64,000 bases of DNA from Mytilisepta virgata. Taxonomy: Eukaryota; Mollusca; Bivalvia; Mytilida; Mytilidae. Within the stretch, counting starts at the first letter, position 1; the number at the start of each line of letters is the position of its first letter. Below are positions 22,801-33,726 of the stretch, piece by piece. The stretch covers positions 37,028,230 through 37,092,229 of the forward strand of contig CM051516.1 in NCBI GenBank assembly GCA_028015205.1, read 5' to 3'. The notes beneath the pieces are model-generated. The model was not told the DNA's origin. It made no database searches and saw nothing but the letters and a program-made list of their open reading frames with translations. Made by a program: the position numbers and the translations under genes.

Positions 22801-25800
22801 CCTCATATATTTCTATTTTGATATTCATATTGTAATACTGATTCACTTTCTTACAGAAATTGATTGGCAAGAAATACTTTGTTTTATCGATTTGTGATAA
22901 GGGACCAGATCAAAAGTTCAGTGTAGGATAAAAAACTTAATTCACGTAGTTTTTTCACTGACCCCCCCCCCCCCCCCCCCTCTTAACTTAATTTGGGAAA
23001 AATTGTTTGAACAATATGGGCATATGCTTTGAGGGTATAATTTTTGTATCATGGGTCCTTTTTTTTTCCCTCAACAATGAATGTTTGTTCTGTATATTGA
23101 CTTGGACATCACTTGAATATGTATTTTTCAATCTGAAAATCGATGTCGGATAACAAAACTTGCAGCGATTTTTACCCCCACCCCAAACTATTTGAATTAA
23201 GTTTTTTATCCTACATTGAACTTTTGATCTCGTCCCTAAGGTTTTGTCTCTTGGTTTGGGCGTTGATTCCCATATAAGTTAATTTCATAATCACACAATA
23301 TTGAAGCCTTATATTTAAAATTAAAAATAATGAGGACTTATAAGTTATGTCAAAACCAATGAGGAGGAAATTAGCAAGATTGATATTAATTCTACAAATT
23401 TGATGGTATAAAAGTAAATTGACACAGCATATTAAAAAACTAGAGAATGTGTATGTAAGACACGGATGAGTTCTCGTGAAGCTAGATTTCTTATCTATTA
23501 CGAGGGAAAATCATTTTGAGAAATCTTTTAAATACATGAAAGTAAAATAGTATGGCCTGCTTCTTTGACTTGGTAATGAATCCAAGCTAAAATTTAATGT
23601 AGTCACTGAAGCCTAAAATGTAGGTCACGGTGAGTTAATTTTCAGAAATATACAAAAGTGCAAAAATTTATGGAAAGTGGTTTTAGGATAAAACGTAGGC
23701 CATGCATGGTGGCTTAGAGATGTTGCTTAGCAGTATTCTAATATATGAAATGGGTGTAGCAGTGAGACATCATTGATATATTATCATAGGTTTTCAAGTA
23801 GAGTTACATGCAAACATTTAATTTTAAAAAGCCATTCAAAATGTAGACTCTGCTTGACTCAAATGTTCCTGCGAAATTGACCTAAAAGCAAAAACTGAAC
23901 CAAGTCACTCAAAATCTCGAAAATAGACGTCATTCAGTAAGATGAAAATTCTGCTTAGATAGAATGGCATGGCCGTTCCGCACAATTATTCTCCATTTGT
24001 ACGCCTGCGGTTCTATTTAAAAAAAGTACATATATATTTATAAAAAAGTCTTTCATATCTTTTTATTGTCATTCTCCTAAAAAACAAAGGTGATGTCTTA
24101 TTGTATGTCTGCAATGATTAAATACGAGGAAGTATTTGCTTTGACTAATATCAATTCAAACTTAGAAAACAATTAAGAATACACATACACAGTTTAAAAA
24201 GTAGACTTTTCATATTGCAGCTACATCAACTGATAGACAAGTCTTTAAAATCAAGAGAGAGAGATAAAAGAATAAAATCAAGGTTGGCTTCGTTTATTAT
24301 TTGCATGTTTTATGAAAATAAAGCGAAACCTAGGTATCAATGAACATTGTTTAATAGTTTTTTCCTTGCTAAATTAAAATGAACCCAGAGGTTGGAATAA
24401 ATCAACTAATTAATAAAGGTGTTGAAGAGCAAACAACAAAATCGTATATCAAAGAGGAAAATAAGCTATGGAGAAAATTCAAAATTTTAAAGTTATAAGA
24501 TTAAATTATGTCATCAGTACAATAATATTTTTTATCATATACTTGAGATAATAAAGGTAAAATTTTATCCTACGATAAAATTGGAAATTGTACATATTTC
24601 TGCACAAATCTTGGCTTAGCGGGCTGATATGACTTTGATATCAACTGTTTCCGGTTTATATCAACTTCTGTTTTATATCACACCCCTGTAATAAATCAGT
24701 CGTTTCCGTAATCGATTCTAAACTTACAAGCACATAGAAACACGGCAGACGATAGCGGGACGAAACTGTTGATTATATTAATTCGGTCAAAAATGTTAAT
24801 ACAAACGGAAAAAGCATTTTGACTAAATGGATGAGGGAAAATGACGATTTGCAGAGCCTTGAGGATATTCGGTAATTCGGAAATGAAACTGAAATCATTG
24901 AGATAAGAATTATCATGGAGACCTATAAAACACCAATGTTGAAGTATATCATGAAAATATCACTCAGAAATATCATAACTTGTCATTATTCATATCAGAC
25001 TCATTATCAGCCCGTGGTCAAAATCATCCCTCGAGCCTGGTGGGTCTCGGGCTGATATCTTGACCTAGGGCTGATAATAGGTGTGATATGAAAAATGCCA
25101 TGTTATAATCTATATATATTGTTTGTAATTTAGTTGGTTTGTTGGTGACATGACAAGAGAAGAGGCAGAAAGCCAGTTAACGTCAGCTACATGTAGAGAT
25201 AAAACTTATCTTATCAGGTATTAATTAGTATACAAATCCATGTACTGTTTTTGGTCAGTTTGTCACTTTTCAGTGTGCCTGAGCAAAAGGTCATTGCGAG
25301 CTATTACCATCATTTGCGTTCTTTGTCATTCCGTAAAATTTATATTTTAATTTTCTCTGAAACCGCTGAGCCAACTGGATCCAAATTTGGCAGCAATGGT
25401 CATAATATGGTAAACTTTTAGAAATGTACCATTTAACACTGTTCCTTTTAACCAAGATGGCTTCCGGTCGGTCAAACATTTAGGTCTGTTTTAGGTGTGC
25501 AGTTGAATTTAGATGGGAGATACAGGCATTTGGAAGCTTTCATTTTTAATACAAAATTGAAACATTTACTAAATATCTCTGATTATATACAATTACAGAC
25601 ACTTATAATACAAATTGCAAACAGCAATACAATGACCGTACGCGTGTCTTTTTATTCTTGTTATCTATCTTGAAATCTTGAAAACGGAATCATTCGTACA
25701 GAATTATAGAATCCTGAAAAAAGTAACCATATTAAAACTCTCTGATGGCTGTTTTGATGTATGTGAATATTTCAACAATTTAAACCTCTCCAGCGGTGCT

Positions 25801-28800
25801 TAGAGTCGAAAATTAAACAACAATAAAGAAAAATGTTGTAAAAAATTATACACATACCAACATGACCAAAATGATCAAAAAGGGTGAACACAAAAAATAT
25901 CTTAGAATAGGACATGTATATAGAATATGTAATTATTGCAATTTTAATGTTGAAGATGAGTTTCATTTTGTTATGAAATGCAAAGATTTAGAGCATTTAA
26001 GAACCAAACTTTTTTCGGATATTAATGATATTATTCCTGCATTTCTAGATTTATCTGATTTTGAAAAATTTAAATTCATTATGTCTAGTAACGATTATGA
26101 TGTCATGAAAGTTTGTATAACTGGAATTGATGATATGTATACTAAGCGTAAAATGAGAAAATGATTATATATTTATTTGTTGTTATTATAGTAACTACAT
26201 GTATTATTTCTTATACAAATTAACCCCTCAGTCGTGATAGATCTGAACATGTACAATTGTATTGAATTCATTGAAATGTTAGTTTTATCAATGTTTGTCT
26301 GAATTTGTTTTGTTGGAGATTACAATCCTGTGTTGGATTCTTTATCAATAAATATTATCTTATCTTATCTTATCTTATCTTAGTTTCCCAAATTTTCAGA
26401 TTTTGTACGATTATTCAATCTTTTATTAACTATTTCCAGAATAAGTGGCACTGACAGTGACGATGGAGACTTTGCATTGTCAGTTAGACATGAAGACCAT
26501 TGTCACCATATAAAAATACAGGTAAATTTATAATTGTTGTTTTCATTTTATCCATATTTTCCACACGAAATTCATTGGTAGATAAAGGGGGTTGGACAGT
26601 AACCTAATTCAATTTGTCTTAACAATGTTAGTTCGGACTAATTGGTATATGTATTAAAAATAGAACTGATCGGGAGTAAATGTCAAGGTGACAACATCCC
26701 TTCTTCCGAAAGTGCATTGCAGTGGGAGATGACCCATGGAAGATCGTTGCACGTGAATCGATCTCCCACTGTTGTGACGTTCAGTCAGAATTCTTTTGTC
26801 ATACCTTTTGGCCAATCACGTTATTTAACTTCTTCGACTGTTCTCAATGAATTTACCTAGGTACAGGAAACCTAAAATTTACGGAAGAAATTGGTACTTA
26901 TAACAAAATTTATACTCGTTCATATCGTTTAAAAGTGAAGAACTGGAAAATATTCAACTGGTTTTTAAAATTCAGCTGCGCTTCCACTCGGGAAAGACGA
27001 GTTAAGGTTGTCCATTCTTCCGCAAATGGCCATTTTTATTATGAGATGATCCGTTGAAGATCGGTTCACGCGACCTCATCTCCCACTGAACGAAGCCTCA
27101 TCTTCCACTGCTTTTAGACCAATAAAATCGCACCGTACAAAAATGCACATACCTTTTGACCAATCAGGTGTAACGTTATTTAACTCCGTCGACTAGTGCT
27201 GTACTCATTCAATAGGAAATTTAAAAGTCGAGCTAGTATTAAGGGAAGAAATAGGTACTTATATCTACTCGTTTCAAAAGTGAAAAACTGAAAAATCTTA
27301 AACTCGTTTTTAAAATTCAGCGCCTTTTTATGGCAAGCCAAAGTGCACAAAAAGGGTATTTTCTAATATTTAGAAAATGAACTTTGTAATATTAGAAATT
27401 GAATTTCTAATATTACTTATTCAATTTCTAATATTATTAATTGAATTTCTAATATTACAAATTTAATTTCTAATATTACTAATTCAATTTCTAATATTAC
27501 ATATTTGGTGGGTTTTGTAATATTATTAAATGATTTTGTTATATTAGAAATTCATTTTCTAATATTACTTATTCAATTTCTAATATTACTAAATCAATTT
27601 CTAATATTACTAATTCATTTTCTAATATTAGAAATTCCTCGATATTAGAAATGCCTTTAATTTGTAATATTAGAAATTGAATTTCTAATATTAGAAAATG
27701 AATATGTAATATTAGAAATTGAATTATTAATATTAGAAATTGAATTAGTTATATTAATAAATTTATTTGTAATATTAGAAAATGAAATAGTAATATCAGA
27801 AATTGAATTCTAATATTATAAATTCTGTGCTATTTTCTAATATTAGATAATCAAGAATTTCTAATATTGGAAAATACCTCATTTTTGTCCACTTAGGCTT
27901 GCAATACTTTTACGTGAATTTTAAAAACTCGAAGATTTTCCAGTCTTCACTTTGAACTCGTGTAAGAACTGGAGGTGAATTGACAAAAATGTTCAACTAA
28001 GGGTCAACAAACGAACTGATCAGGACATTGGAAAACCCTGTGGCTATACTATGAGATCAGGTCTAACTGGCTCCAACAAAATAACAAAATAGATAAATCC
28101 AATTACACAGCAATCACCAAATAAAAAATTAAAAGCGAAACTATATGTGCCTTGGCCAAAATGGTATAATTTATAGGTATCACCAGTGTATCCGGTTTCG
28201 ATAAATGCGCCCTCTATTTGGGCCACCCAAAGTAGTGCTCGGAAAAAACAGTAGAACGTCTTTTGATTGGATATTAAAAATATGCATAAAATTATTAATG
28301 TAATCAATATATAGGTGATATGTTTTAAAATGGATTTCCTTCTACGAGTATTTTTATAGCAGTCAATAAATCACGATGAAAAAATTTCGGATTTTGGACG
28401 AAAAAACACGTATTTTTTTCAGCCTCATTTTTCACCAACAATATCAATGGGGATGTATTACTTAGTATATTGCAAATTTACCTGCTTATAATAATCTAAA
28501 AAATCATATTTCGGTAAAGGTCAAGTTAGTATCGGAAAATATAAATAAATTGAGAAAAGGGGGGTCGCCTCCCTATGGAAATAGCATTGCGCGGTAATTA
28601 CACTGTTGACACCTATAGTTTATTAGTATTTTAAAAATATAATAAAAAAAACTATTATGGATCACACTGTTGTTGCTGTGATTACCACTAGAAATGTATT
28701 TTATTTTAGGGCGATCCCAAGAGAGCCCTAGAAGAATCCCCATATAATGCTCATCTGAAGTTTGCTGGACAAGAATTTCCGTCTTTACTGAAAGTAGTGG

Positions 28801-28943
28801 AATATATTGATAGGAACAATGAGATTAAGCTGGAACATGACACTGAAGCAGATGATCAAAACTGTGAATCTGTCGTCTGTTTAAGAGTGTTTACAAAATC
28901 TCCATTGAATGGTGCTATGTCCGGATATGAAAAGGCGAAATGA
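19814..28943 (+). CDS. SH2-domain signalling protein, 8 exons, about 368 aa
   Basis: Exons with matching phases: 19814-20138, 21190-21299, 21739-21850, 22662-22759, 24221-24282, 25134-25217, 26440-26521, 28710-28943 (stop TGA). All have GT/AG borders, and the sum is 369 codons. SH2 domains bind phosphotyrosine peptides in cytoplasmic signalling. The SH2 is at about 237-335: WFVGDMTREEAE (helix A, R244), TYLIRIS (R264 at the phosphotyrosine-binding position), FALSVR, HHIKI and FPSLLKVVEYI. Residues about 118-235 (FWREM...KFLERL...LKLLLKVDP...LADLKRIIDLFGPI) resemble the EF-hand-like block before the SH2 of Cbl and STAT. Residues 1-109 are polar, acidic and probably disordered. No kinase or RING finger is seen. 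The first donor (20138/20139) is the least certain; a TTTTTACATTGCAG acceptor at about 19788 hints at an upstream 5'-UTR exon. A poly(A) signal AATAAA is at 29157. Confidence 0.85.
21961..22058. repeat. Hairpin in intron 3 of the SH2 gene
   Basis: Near-perfect arms of about 44 bp run from CGAGATTG...GTGAAATGCTGGG to CCCAGCATTTCAC...CAATCTCG, with only three differences and a tiny loop (CCGTGGA). The rightward sequence is A-rich with an accidental long ORF. It may be a small MITE or inverted duplication that would form an RNA hairpin in the pre-mRNA. Confidence 0.8.
22901..23236. mobile_element. PIF/Harbinger-type MITE in intron 4 of the SH2 gene
   Basis: Inverted ends of about 45 bp begin GGGACCAGATCAAAAGTTCA and end TGAACTTTTGATCTCGTCCC. 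They also share AGGATAAAAAACTTAATTCA in inverted form. A TAA duplication flanks the element (22898-22900 and 23237-23239). A three-base TWA duplication with GG-rich ends is the signature of PIF/Harbinger elements. The 336-bp body has a C run (about 22963-22980) and no coding capacity. Confidence 0.8.
24610..25125. repeat. Dispersed repeat ending just before SH2 exon 6
   Basis: The left part has GCGGGCTGATATGACTTTGATATC; the right part (25010-25125) has CATTATCAGCCCGTGGTCAAAATC and GCTGATAATAGGTGTGATAT, matching 8636-8745. Left and right carry inverted AGCGGGCTGATA/TATCAGCCC-like words. The TATATATA tail stops only 8 bases before the acceptor AG of exon 6 (25132-25133). Confidence 0.6.
25862..26385 (+). 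pseudogene. LINE 3' end fragment in intron 6 of the SH2 gene
   Basis: An open stretch to the TGA at 26162-26164 encodes about 100 aa with RICNYCNFNVEDEFHF and a following cysteine, a CX2CX8HX4C finger typical of the very C-terminus of CR1/L2-like LINE ORF2 proteins. A short 3' region follows, ending in tandem TTATC units (about 26355-26383), the kind of microsatellite tail LINEs of this type carry. The upstream reverse transcriptase is absent, as expected from 5'-truncated insertion. It is not a host gene. Confidence 0.8.
26690..27325. repeat. Diverged tandem duplication in intron 7 of the SH2 gene
   Basis: Two blocks, about 26700-26985 and 27045-27325, share GAAGATCG.TCACG, ATCTCCCACTG, CATACCTTTTG.CCAATCA, ACGTTATTTAACT, GAAGAAAT.GGTACTTATA and AGTGAA.AACTG.AAAAT...TTTTTAAAATTCAGC. 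The end of the block also occurs inverted at about 27912-27965, on the other side of the foldback element. That element therefore inserted into an older inverted repeat. Confidence 0.6.
27329..27906. mobile_element. Foldback element with TAATATTA palindrome array (subfamily B)
   Basis: The left end TATGGCAAGCC is matched by the inverted right end GGCTTGCAATA. Imperfect terminal arms of about 37 bp follow (AAGTGCACAAAAAGGG, GGTATTTTC). CTTTT flanks both sides (27324-27328 and 27907-27911). The core is an array of AATTTCTAATATTAC-type units, each around 21 bp and built on the palindrome TAATATTA. Orientation switches near 27630, so the whole core can fold on itself. It lies in intron 7 of the SH2 gene. 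The terminal 11 bases are the same as in the elements at 30596 and 33727. Confidence 0.8.
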
Positions 28944-29162
28944 AAGATCTTTCTAATTTTATACTAAATATAATTGTGTTGATTTTTGTATTATTTTTTA
29001 TTCAGATTTGGAATATCATTACTATTTTCCCCAAAAGAATACTGTTTCTGTCCAATATATATATATACATTATATAATCTTCATTGATTTATAAACTTGT
29101 AAAGATTGTGATATTTTCTCTATGATTTGTTTACTTTTAATAGCATTTTTAATTGTAATAAA

Positions 29163-29400
29163 GGTAAACTACTTTGTGTTGAACTTTAAAATTGTCTTTT
29201 CAAGTGTGAGCAGAAAGAAAAAGAAAACATCAAATCTCACAATGAACACCGCTAACTTTTCTTTAACTCAAACCAGCAACTTGTGGTTTGTTATAATTAT
29301 GAAAAATAGGGAAATTGAAAGGTTGAGTAATGCATTTAGAAATGTGTAGCAACACTACAAAAGTAGATTAGTAGATGGTGTCCATTTCGCTGAACTAGTA
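29163..29400. other. Downstream flank of the SH2 gene
   Basis: Sequence after the putative poly(A) signal. A short lysine-rich ORF (29122-29349) has no recognisable motif. Nothing else is seen. Confidence 0.35.
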
Positions 29401-29745
29401 TGCATTTTTGTTTAGGGGACAGCTAAAGCCCGCCTCCGGAAGACCCATTGGTAGACTTGGGCTGTTTTCTGCTCTTTGGTCGGGTTGTTGTTTCTTTGAC
29501 AAATTCCCCGTTTCCATTCTCTTTTCTAAGACAAAGATAGGAAAATCCGAAGGGTCATCTTACAATCATAAATCCAGAGACAAAGACAAAACCGATATGG
29601 GTCTTCGGCAGAACGAAAAAAAAAATAATGAGCAACATGGAGCAACCAAAAAATGGGGGTGAACCCAGGGGGTCGGGATAGGTAAGCAGTTCCTGCCTCT
29701 TATAAGACACCCGCCATGTGTTGCTCAGTTCAATCTAGTAAAATG
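29401..29745. repeat. Probable dispersed repeats
   Basis: The phrase GGACAGCTAAAGCCCGCCTCC to CCCCGTTTCCATTCTCTTTTCT shares its last part with 12038-12058. A second phrase, GTAAGCAGTTCCTGCCTCTT then ACACCCGCCATG, is in part the reverse complement of the GCAGGAACTGCTTAC family at 15375 and 45530. Boundaries are unclear. Confidence 0.45.
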
Positions 29746-30124
29746 TCATGTTCTGCGAAACTATGACAAATGGAAAGTATCACGTTACATCTGGGAAGTT
29801 GAGAATACATGACGATCGTGGAATTTTTTAAGTGATTTCTTCGGCCTAGGAAAAACATACATTCGTTTTGAATAGTTTTTGCGTCAATAGCCGGCCCTTT
29901 CCAAGCAAATCATTCATCTTATATAAAATCATTTGACATGAACCATGGAAGGAGAATGGATGTAAATAATTATTCAATAGTTCCCGTCTAACTTTTGTAA
30001 AGTAAACAACTTCAGTATAGCAGGGAACATATTTCTCAAACAAAGTCCAACCTTACATCCTTACGTCTAGATTATCATCATGAAAGACACAAAAAAGAAA
30101 GTTGTCACCCCGTCGGGTAACCAT

Positions 30125-30589
30125 ATCTTCTTGTTATCAAATTCAAATTCTTTATTTGCAAAATTACACCCATGTGGGTCAAGCAAATACATAAACAAGA
30201 AAACAAACAAACAAACAAACATATAAAATCACAAATTGAGAATACATGATATAAGATACATGATAAATCACCTTTTATTATCAATGGTGTTATTACTTTG
30301 ACCAACAAGGACCTCATTTTTGCAATTCTGTAGATTGCTTTATAAAGTCTCCTATTTCTGTCAAAAGTTCAGAGTTAAAATTTAACAAAAAAAAAATATT
30401 TGATCTATTGGTTCTTTTTCAAGAAAGCCAGGCTTATTTAATACTATTTTGTCAAATAAATTGTTTCTCAGAGAATGATTAGCTGTACATTTTAAGAAAA
30501 AGTGGAATTCATCTATTTCATTTAAATCACATTTTTTACATATTCTTTCTTCTTATCAAGAAGGAAAGTTAGCAGGTACAATCTATGAG
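30125..30589 (-). pseudogene. LINE 3' end fragment, minus strand
   Basis: Read on the minus strand from about 30589 to a stop at 30382-30384, the translation has EERICKKCDLNEIDEFHF followed by a cysteine, a CX2CX8HX4C finger like that at 25862-26164, then LRNNLFDKI. In-frame stops upstream of the finger show decay. The 3' region runs on to about 30125. The foldback element at 30596 inserted into this relic, whose sequence continues beyond 31627. Confidence 0.7.
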
Positions 30590-30595
30590 GGTGTA

Positions 30596-31626
30596 TATGG
30601 CAAGCCGTTTTACTATTTATTCTAACTTCAAGATATCTAATAAAGTTTATAAGATATCTCATATAGTTTGTAAGATATCTTATATAGTTTATAAGATATA
30701 TTATATAGTCTATAAGATATCTCATATAATTTTATTTATAAGATATCTTATATATTATATAAGATATCTTATAAACTATATGAGATATCTTATAAACTAT
30801 ATAAGATATCTTATAAATTATATGAGATATCTTATAAAGTATATAAGATATCTTATATAAAAAATATTTATAAGATATCTTATAAACTTTATAAGATATC
30901 TTATATACTTTATGAGATATCTTATATTCTTTATGGGATATCTTATATACTTTATAAGATATCTTATAAACTTTAGAAGATATCTTATAAAAACTAGATT
31001 ATATAAGATATCTTATATATTATATGAGATATCTTATATACTTTATAAGATATCTTATATTCTTTATAAGATATCTTATAAAGTTTGTAAGATATCTTAT
31101 ATAGTTTATAAGATATCTCATAAAGTTTATAAGATATCTTATATAGTTTATAAGATATCTCATATAATTTATAAGATATCTCATATAATTTTCTTTATAA
31201 GATATCGTATATATTATATAAGATATCTTATAAACTATATGAGATATCTTATAAACTATATAAGATATCTTATAAATTATATGAGATATCTTATATAAGA
31301 TATCTTATAAACTATATGAGATATCTTATAAACTATATAAGATATCTTATAAATTATATGAGATATCTTATAAACTATATAAGATATCTTATATAAAAAA
31401 TATTTATAAGATATCTTATAAACTTTATGAGATATCTTATATACTTTATGAGATATCTTATATACTTTATAAGATATCTTATAAACTTTAGAAGATATCT
31501 TATAAAGTATATAAGATATCTTATAAAGTTTATAAGATATCTTATAAAAACTAGATTATATAAGATATCTTATATATTATATGAGATATCTTGAAGTAAG
31601 AATAAATAGTAAAACGGCTTGCCATA
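30596..31626. mobile_element. Foldback element with GATATC palindrome array (subfamily A, copy 1)
   Basis: It starts TATGGCAAGCCGTTTTACTA and ends with the inverse TAGTAAAACGGCTTGCCATA; the inverted ends continue for about 43 bp. A 6-bp target duplication GGTGTA flanks it (30590-30595 and 31627-31632). The approximately 950-bp core consists of the palindrome ATAAGATATCTTAT separated by 5-8 variable AT bases, mostly one unit per 21 bp. Because 21 is a multiple of three and the unit has no stop, long meaningless ORFs (RYLINYI-type repeats) arise on both strands. No transposase is present. Confidence 0.88.
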
Positions 31627-31778
31627 GGTGTAGCTCTCTTTCTGGACGTGAAATTTGGGTCATTTTTAGAGCGTATATTTTGGACTTCAAATCCGAGTCT
31701 CGAGGTCCGGATACTACTTATTTTGGACACACTAATTGGGCTTGATGTTTTGAAAAGAAATCATAATATATTAAAACC

Positions 31779-32163
31779 CAATCTAATTAAAAACCGATCT
31801 CCCATCGCTCTCGTTTTCTGATATGTCGCGTGGGAGATCTAACGAAACCCGCTTTGAGGTCACATGTGAGTGACCTCGTAGGTGTGTCCTGCTCGACCAA
31901 TGAAATTGCAGCTTAGGCGATCTTGTCAGTTGATCGTATGGTAAAGGGATGTCACTCATTTTATTAACGAAGAAATCGTCAGTCCCCAGAATTCATAAAC
32001 TTTTTTGATTGGCTTAATGATAGGAAGTCAAGTCATTTGCATATCATTATAAATTCATAAGTTCCAGTTCACTCACATGTGACCTCAAAGCGGGTTTCGT
32101 TAGATCTCCCACGCGACATATCAGAAAACGGGAGCGATGAGAGATCGGTTTTTAATTAGATTG
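31779..32163. mobile_element. Mutator-like MITE with 9-bp target duplication
   Basis: Inverted arms of about 100 bp start CAATCTAATTAAAAACC and end GGTTTTTAATTAGATTG, with only a few differences (GATCTCCCATCGCTC against GAGCGATGAGAGATC). ATTAAAACC flanks both sides exactly (31770-31778 and 32164-32172). Long arms with a 9-bp duplication are typical of Mutator-like elements. The central 170 bp is non-coding. Confidence 0.85.
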
Positions 32164-32172
32164 ATTAAAACC

Positions 32173-33374
32173 GAATATGGAATCGAAATCGCATTTTTCA
32201 TACCAAAATAACACATGTTTAGTGGGCGAATTGGTCAATTCTTTGGTGTTTGTCTTTTATATATTATAATTTATATTCGAGCGCTTTGGACAACAACAAC
32301 AGAAATAATAAATGATTAACGAGACTGGCAGATAGCAGTTCCAATGTTGAACAGCAGATTGGCCGCTTGAATACAGCATCACCGCGGAAATATCGGCTAT
32401 CAAGAGAAAGTAAGGCCTTTGCAGGGTGTGGATTGCATACTATAGGCAATTAATATTTTCATCAATTTTACACAAGACTATATAAATGGCCTGTTGATCT
32501 TTAGTCCTTTTTTATGAAATAAGCATTGTATTGCATAGTTTCTCCGGATAAGCCCTAGTGTTCCAGTTCTAAAGTTTTCAGCATTGCGTTGAAATGTGCA
32601 TACTGTAATGATTTATCTTTCCATCATTTTTTCACAAAATTATGTTTTTTTTATAACTTGGTTACTTTTGGGATAAAAACTAGAAAAGCAATTTCATGAA
32701 TTTAACACACGGTTTGTCAGGATAACTCGATCATCTTACAGTTTTCAAGCTATAGAAATTTTCCATTCATACTAGATAGTTTTTGCACATACGTAAGAAT
32801 CGGGTTGTATAATATCTGGATTTTGTCTCATTTCATTAATTAGACTGTTTAAAATATTCTAATTGATAATTTTGTGTCACCGCTTGCATACAAAAATCAT
32901 TGTTTCTCTTCATTCTCAAATATCGAAAGTGGACGAGGCAATGTTAATGGCAGGTTTATATAGTTTATAAGATCGTGAGACCACACCCCGGCTTATGTGG
33001 ACAGGATAAACTTGTCAGTCGGGATTGACACATAAGGAGAAATTAAAGAAAATTCCATAAAAACTAGTAGAATGAAATTCCAGTATTATAAAGATGCTAT
33101 TTTATATTAGATAATTTTATGAAAGGAAATAGGGTAGCCTTCGGTTTGACAACATCCCTTAGGATTTAAGACGAGGTCATGTTGTCAAAAAGTAGGGAAA
33201 CTGTCCTCTCAACAAGATGATCACTAAATGGCCAAGAAAACAATGTTGTCAATGATCCAACAAGGGTATTCCATCAATTTTATGAGACCCAACCCTGTCC
33301 TAAAAGCAATACAAAACATGCAAAATAAAACCCATTAGGAGTTTAAAATTTTGCAGTTTGTATACATTAGTATA
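32173..33374. other. Spacer, nothing recognised
   Basis: AT-rich sequence between the Mutator-like MITE and the foldback remnant. No coding or RNA signal is supported. Confidence 0.35.
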
Positions 33375-33452
33375 TTATATATTATATGAGATATCTTATA
33401 TATTATATGAGATATGTTGAAGTTAGAATAAATAGTTAAACGGCTTGCAATA
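33375..33452. mobile_element. Truncated foldback element (subfamily A remnant)
   Basis: Two palindrome-like units (ATGAGATATCTTATATATTA, ATGAGATATG) are followed by TTGAAGTTAGAATAAATAGT and ACGGCTTGCAATA, the right end of the 30596/33727 family with point changes. The left end is missing. It lies only about 270 bp before the full copy at 33727. Confidence 0.75.
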
Positions 33453-33726
33453 ATTCTAACTTACCCGAAATTAAATGATGTGAAATTTTTAGTACACAAT
33501 GTGTCTGGAATTCAAAGGATTTAGTTCAGTAACATTTTCCAACAAATTTAATTACATTGCCAAAAGGTATACCAGGCTTCCATTTACCAAGAAAATAAAT
33601 CACCATCTTGTTTCGTCGAATTGCATATTTTACGACTCATCAGTTGTGCTCAAGGCCTAAAATGTGGAAGACCAAAACAATAAACCCAAAACGTTGAAGA
33701 GCATTTCTAAAATACCAAACGAACCA

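Noticed and set aside
30585..31298. Long ORFs of repeated RYLINYI / YKISYIV-type heptads (also 33841-34789)
   Set aside because: They run through the 21-bp palindrome array on both strands. A 21-bp period without stops automatically gives long ORFs. There is no start context, domain or splice framing.
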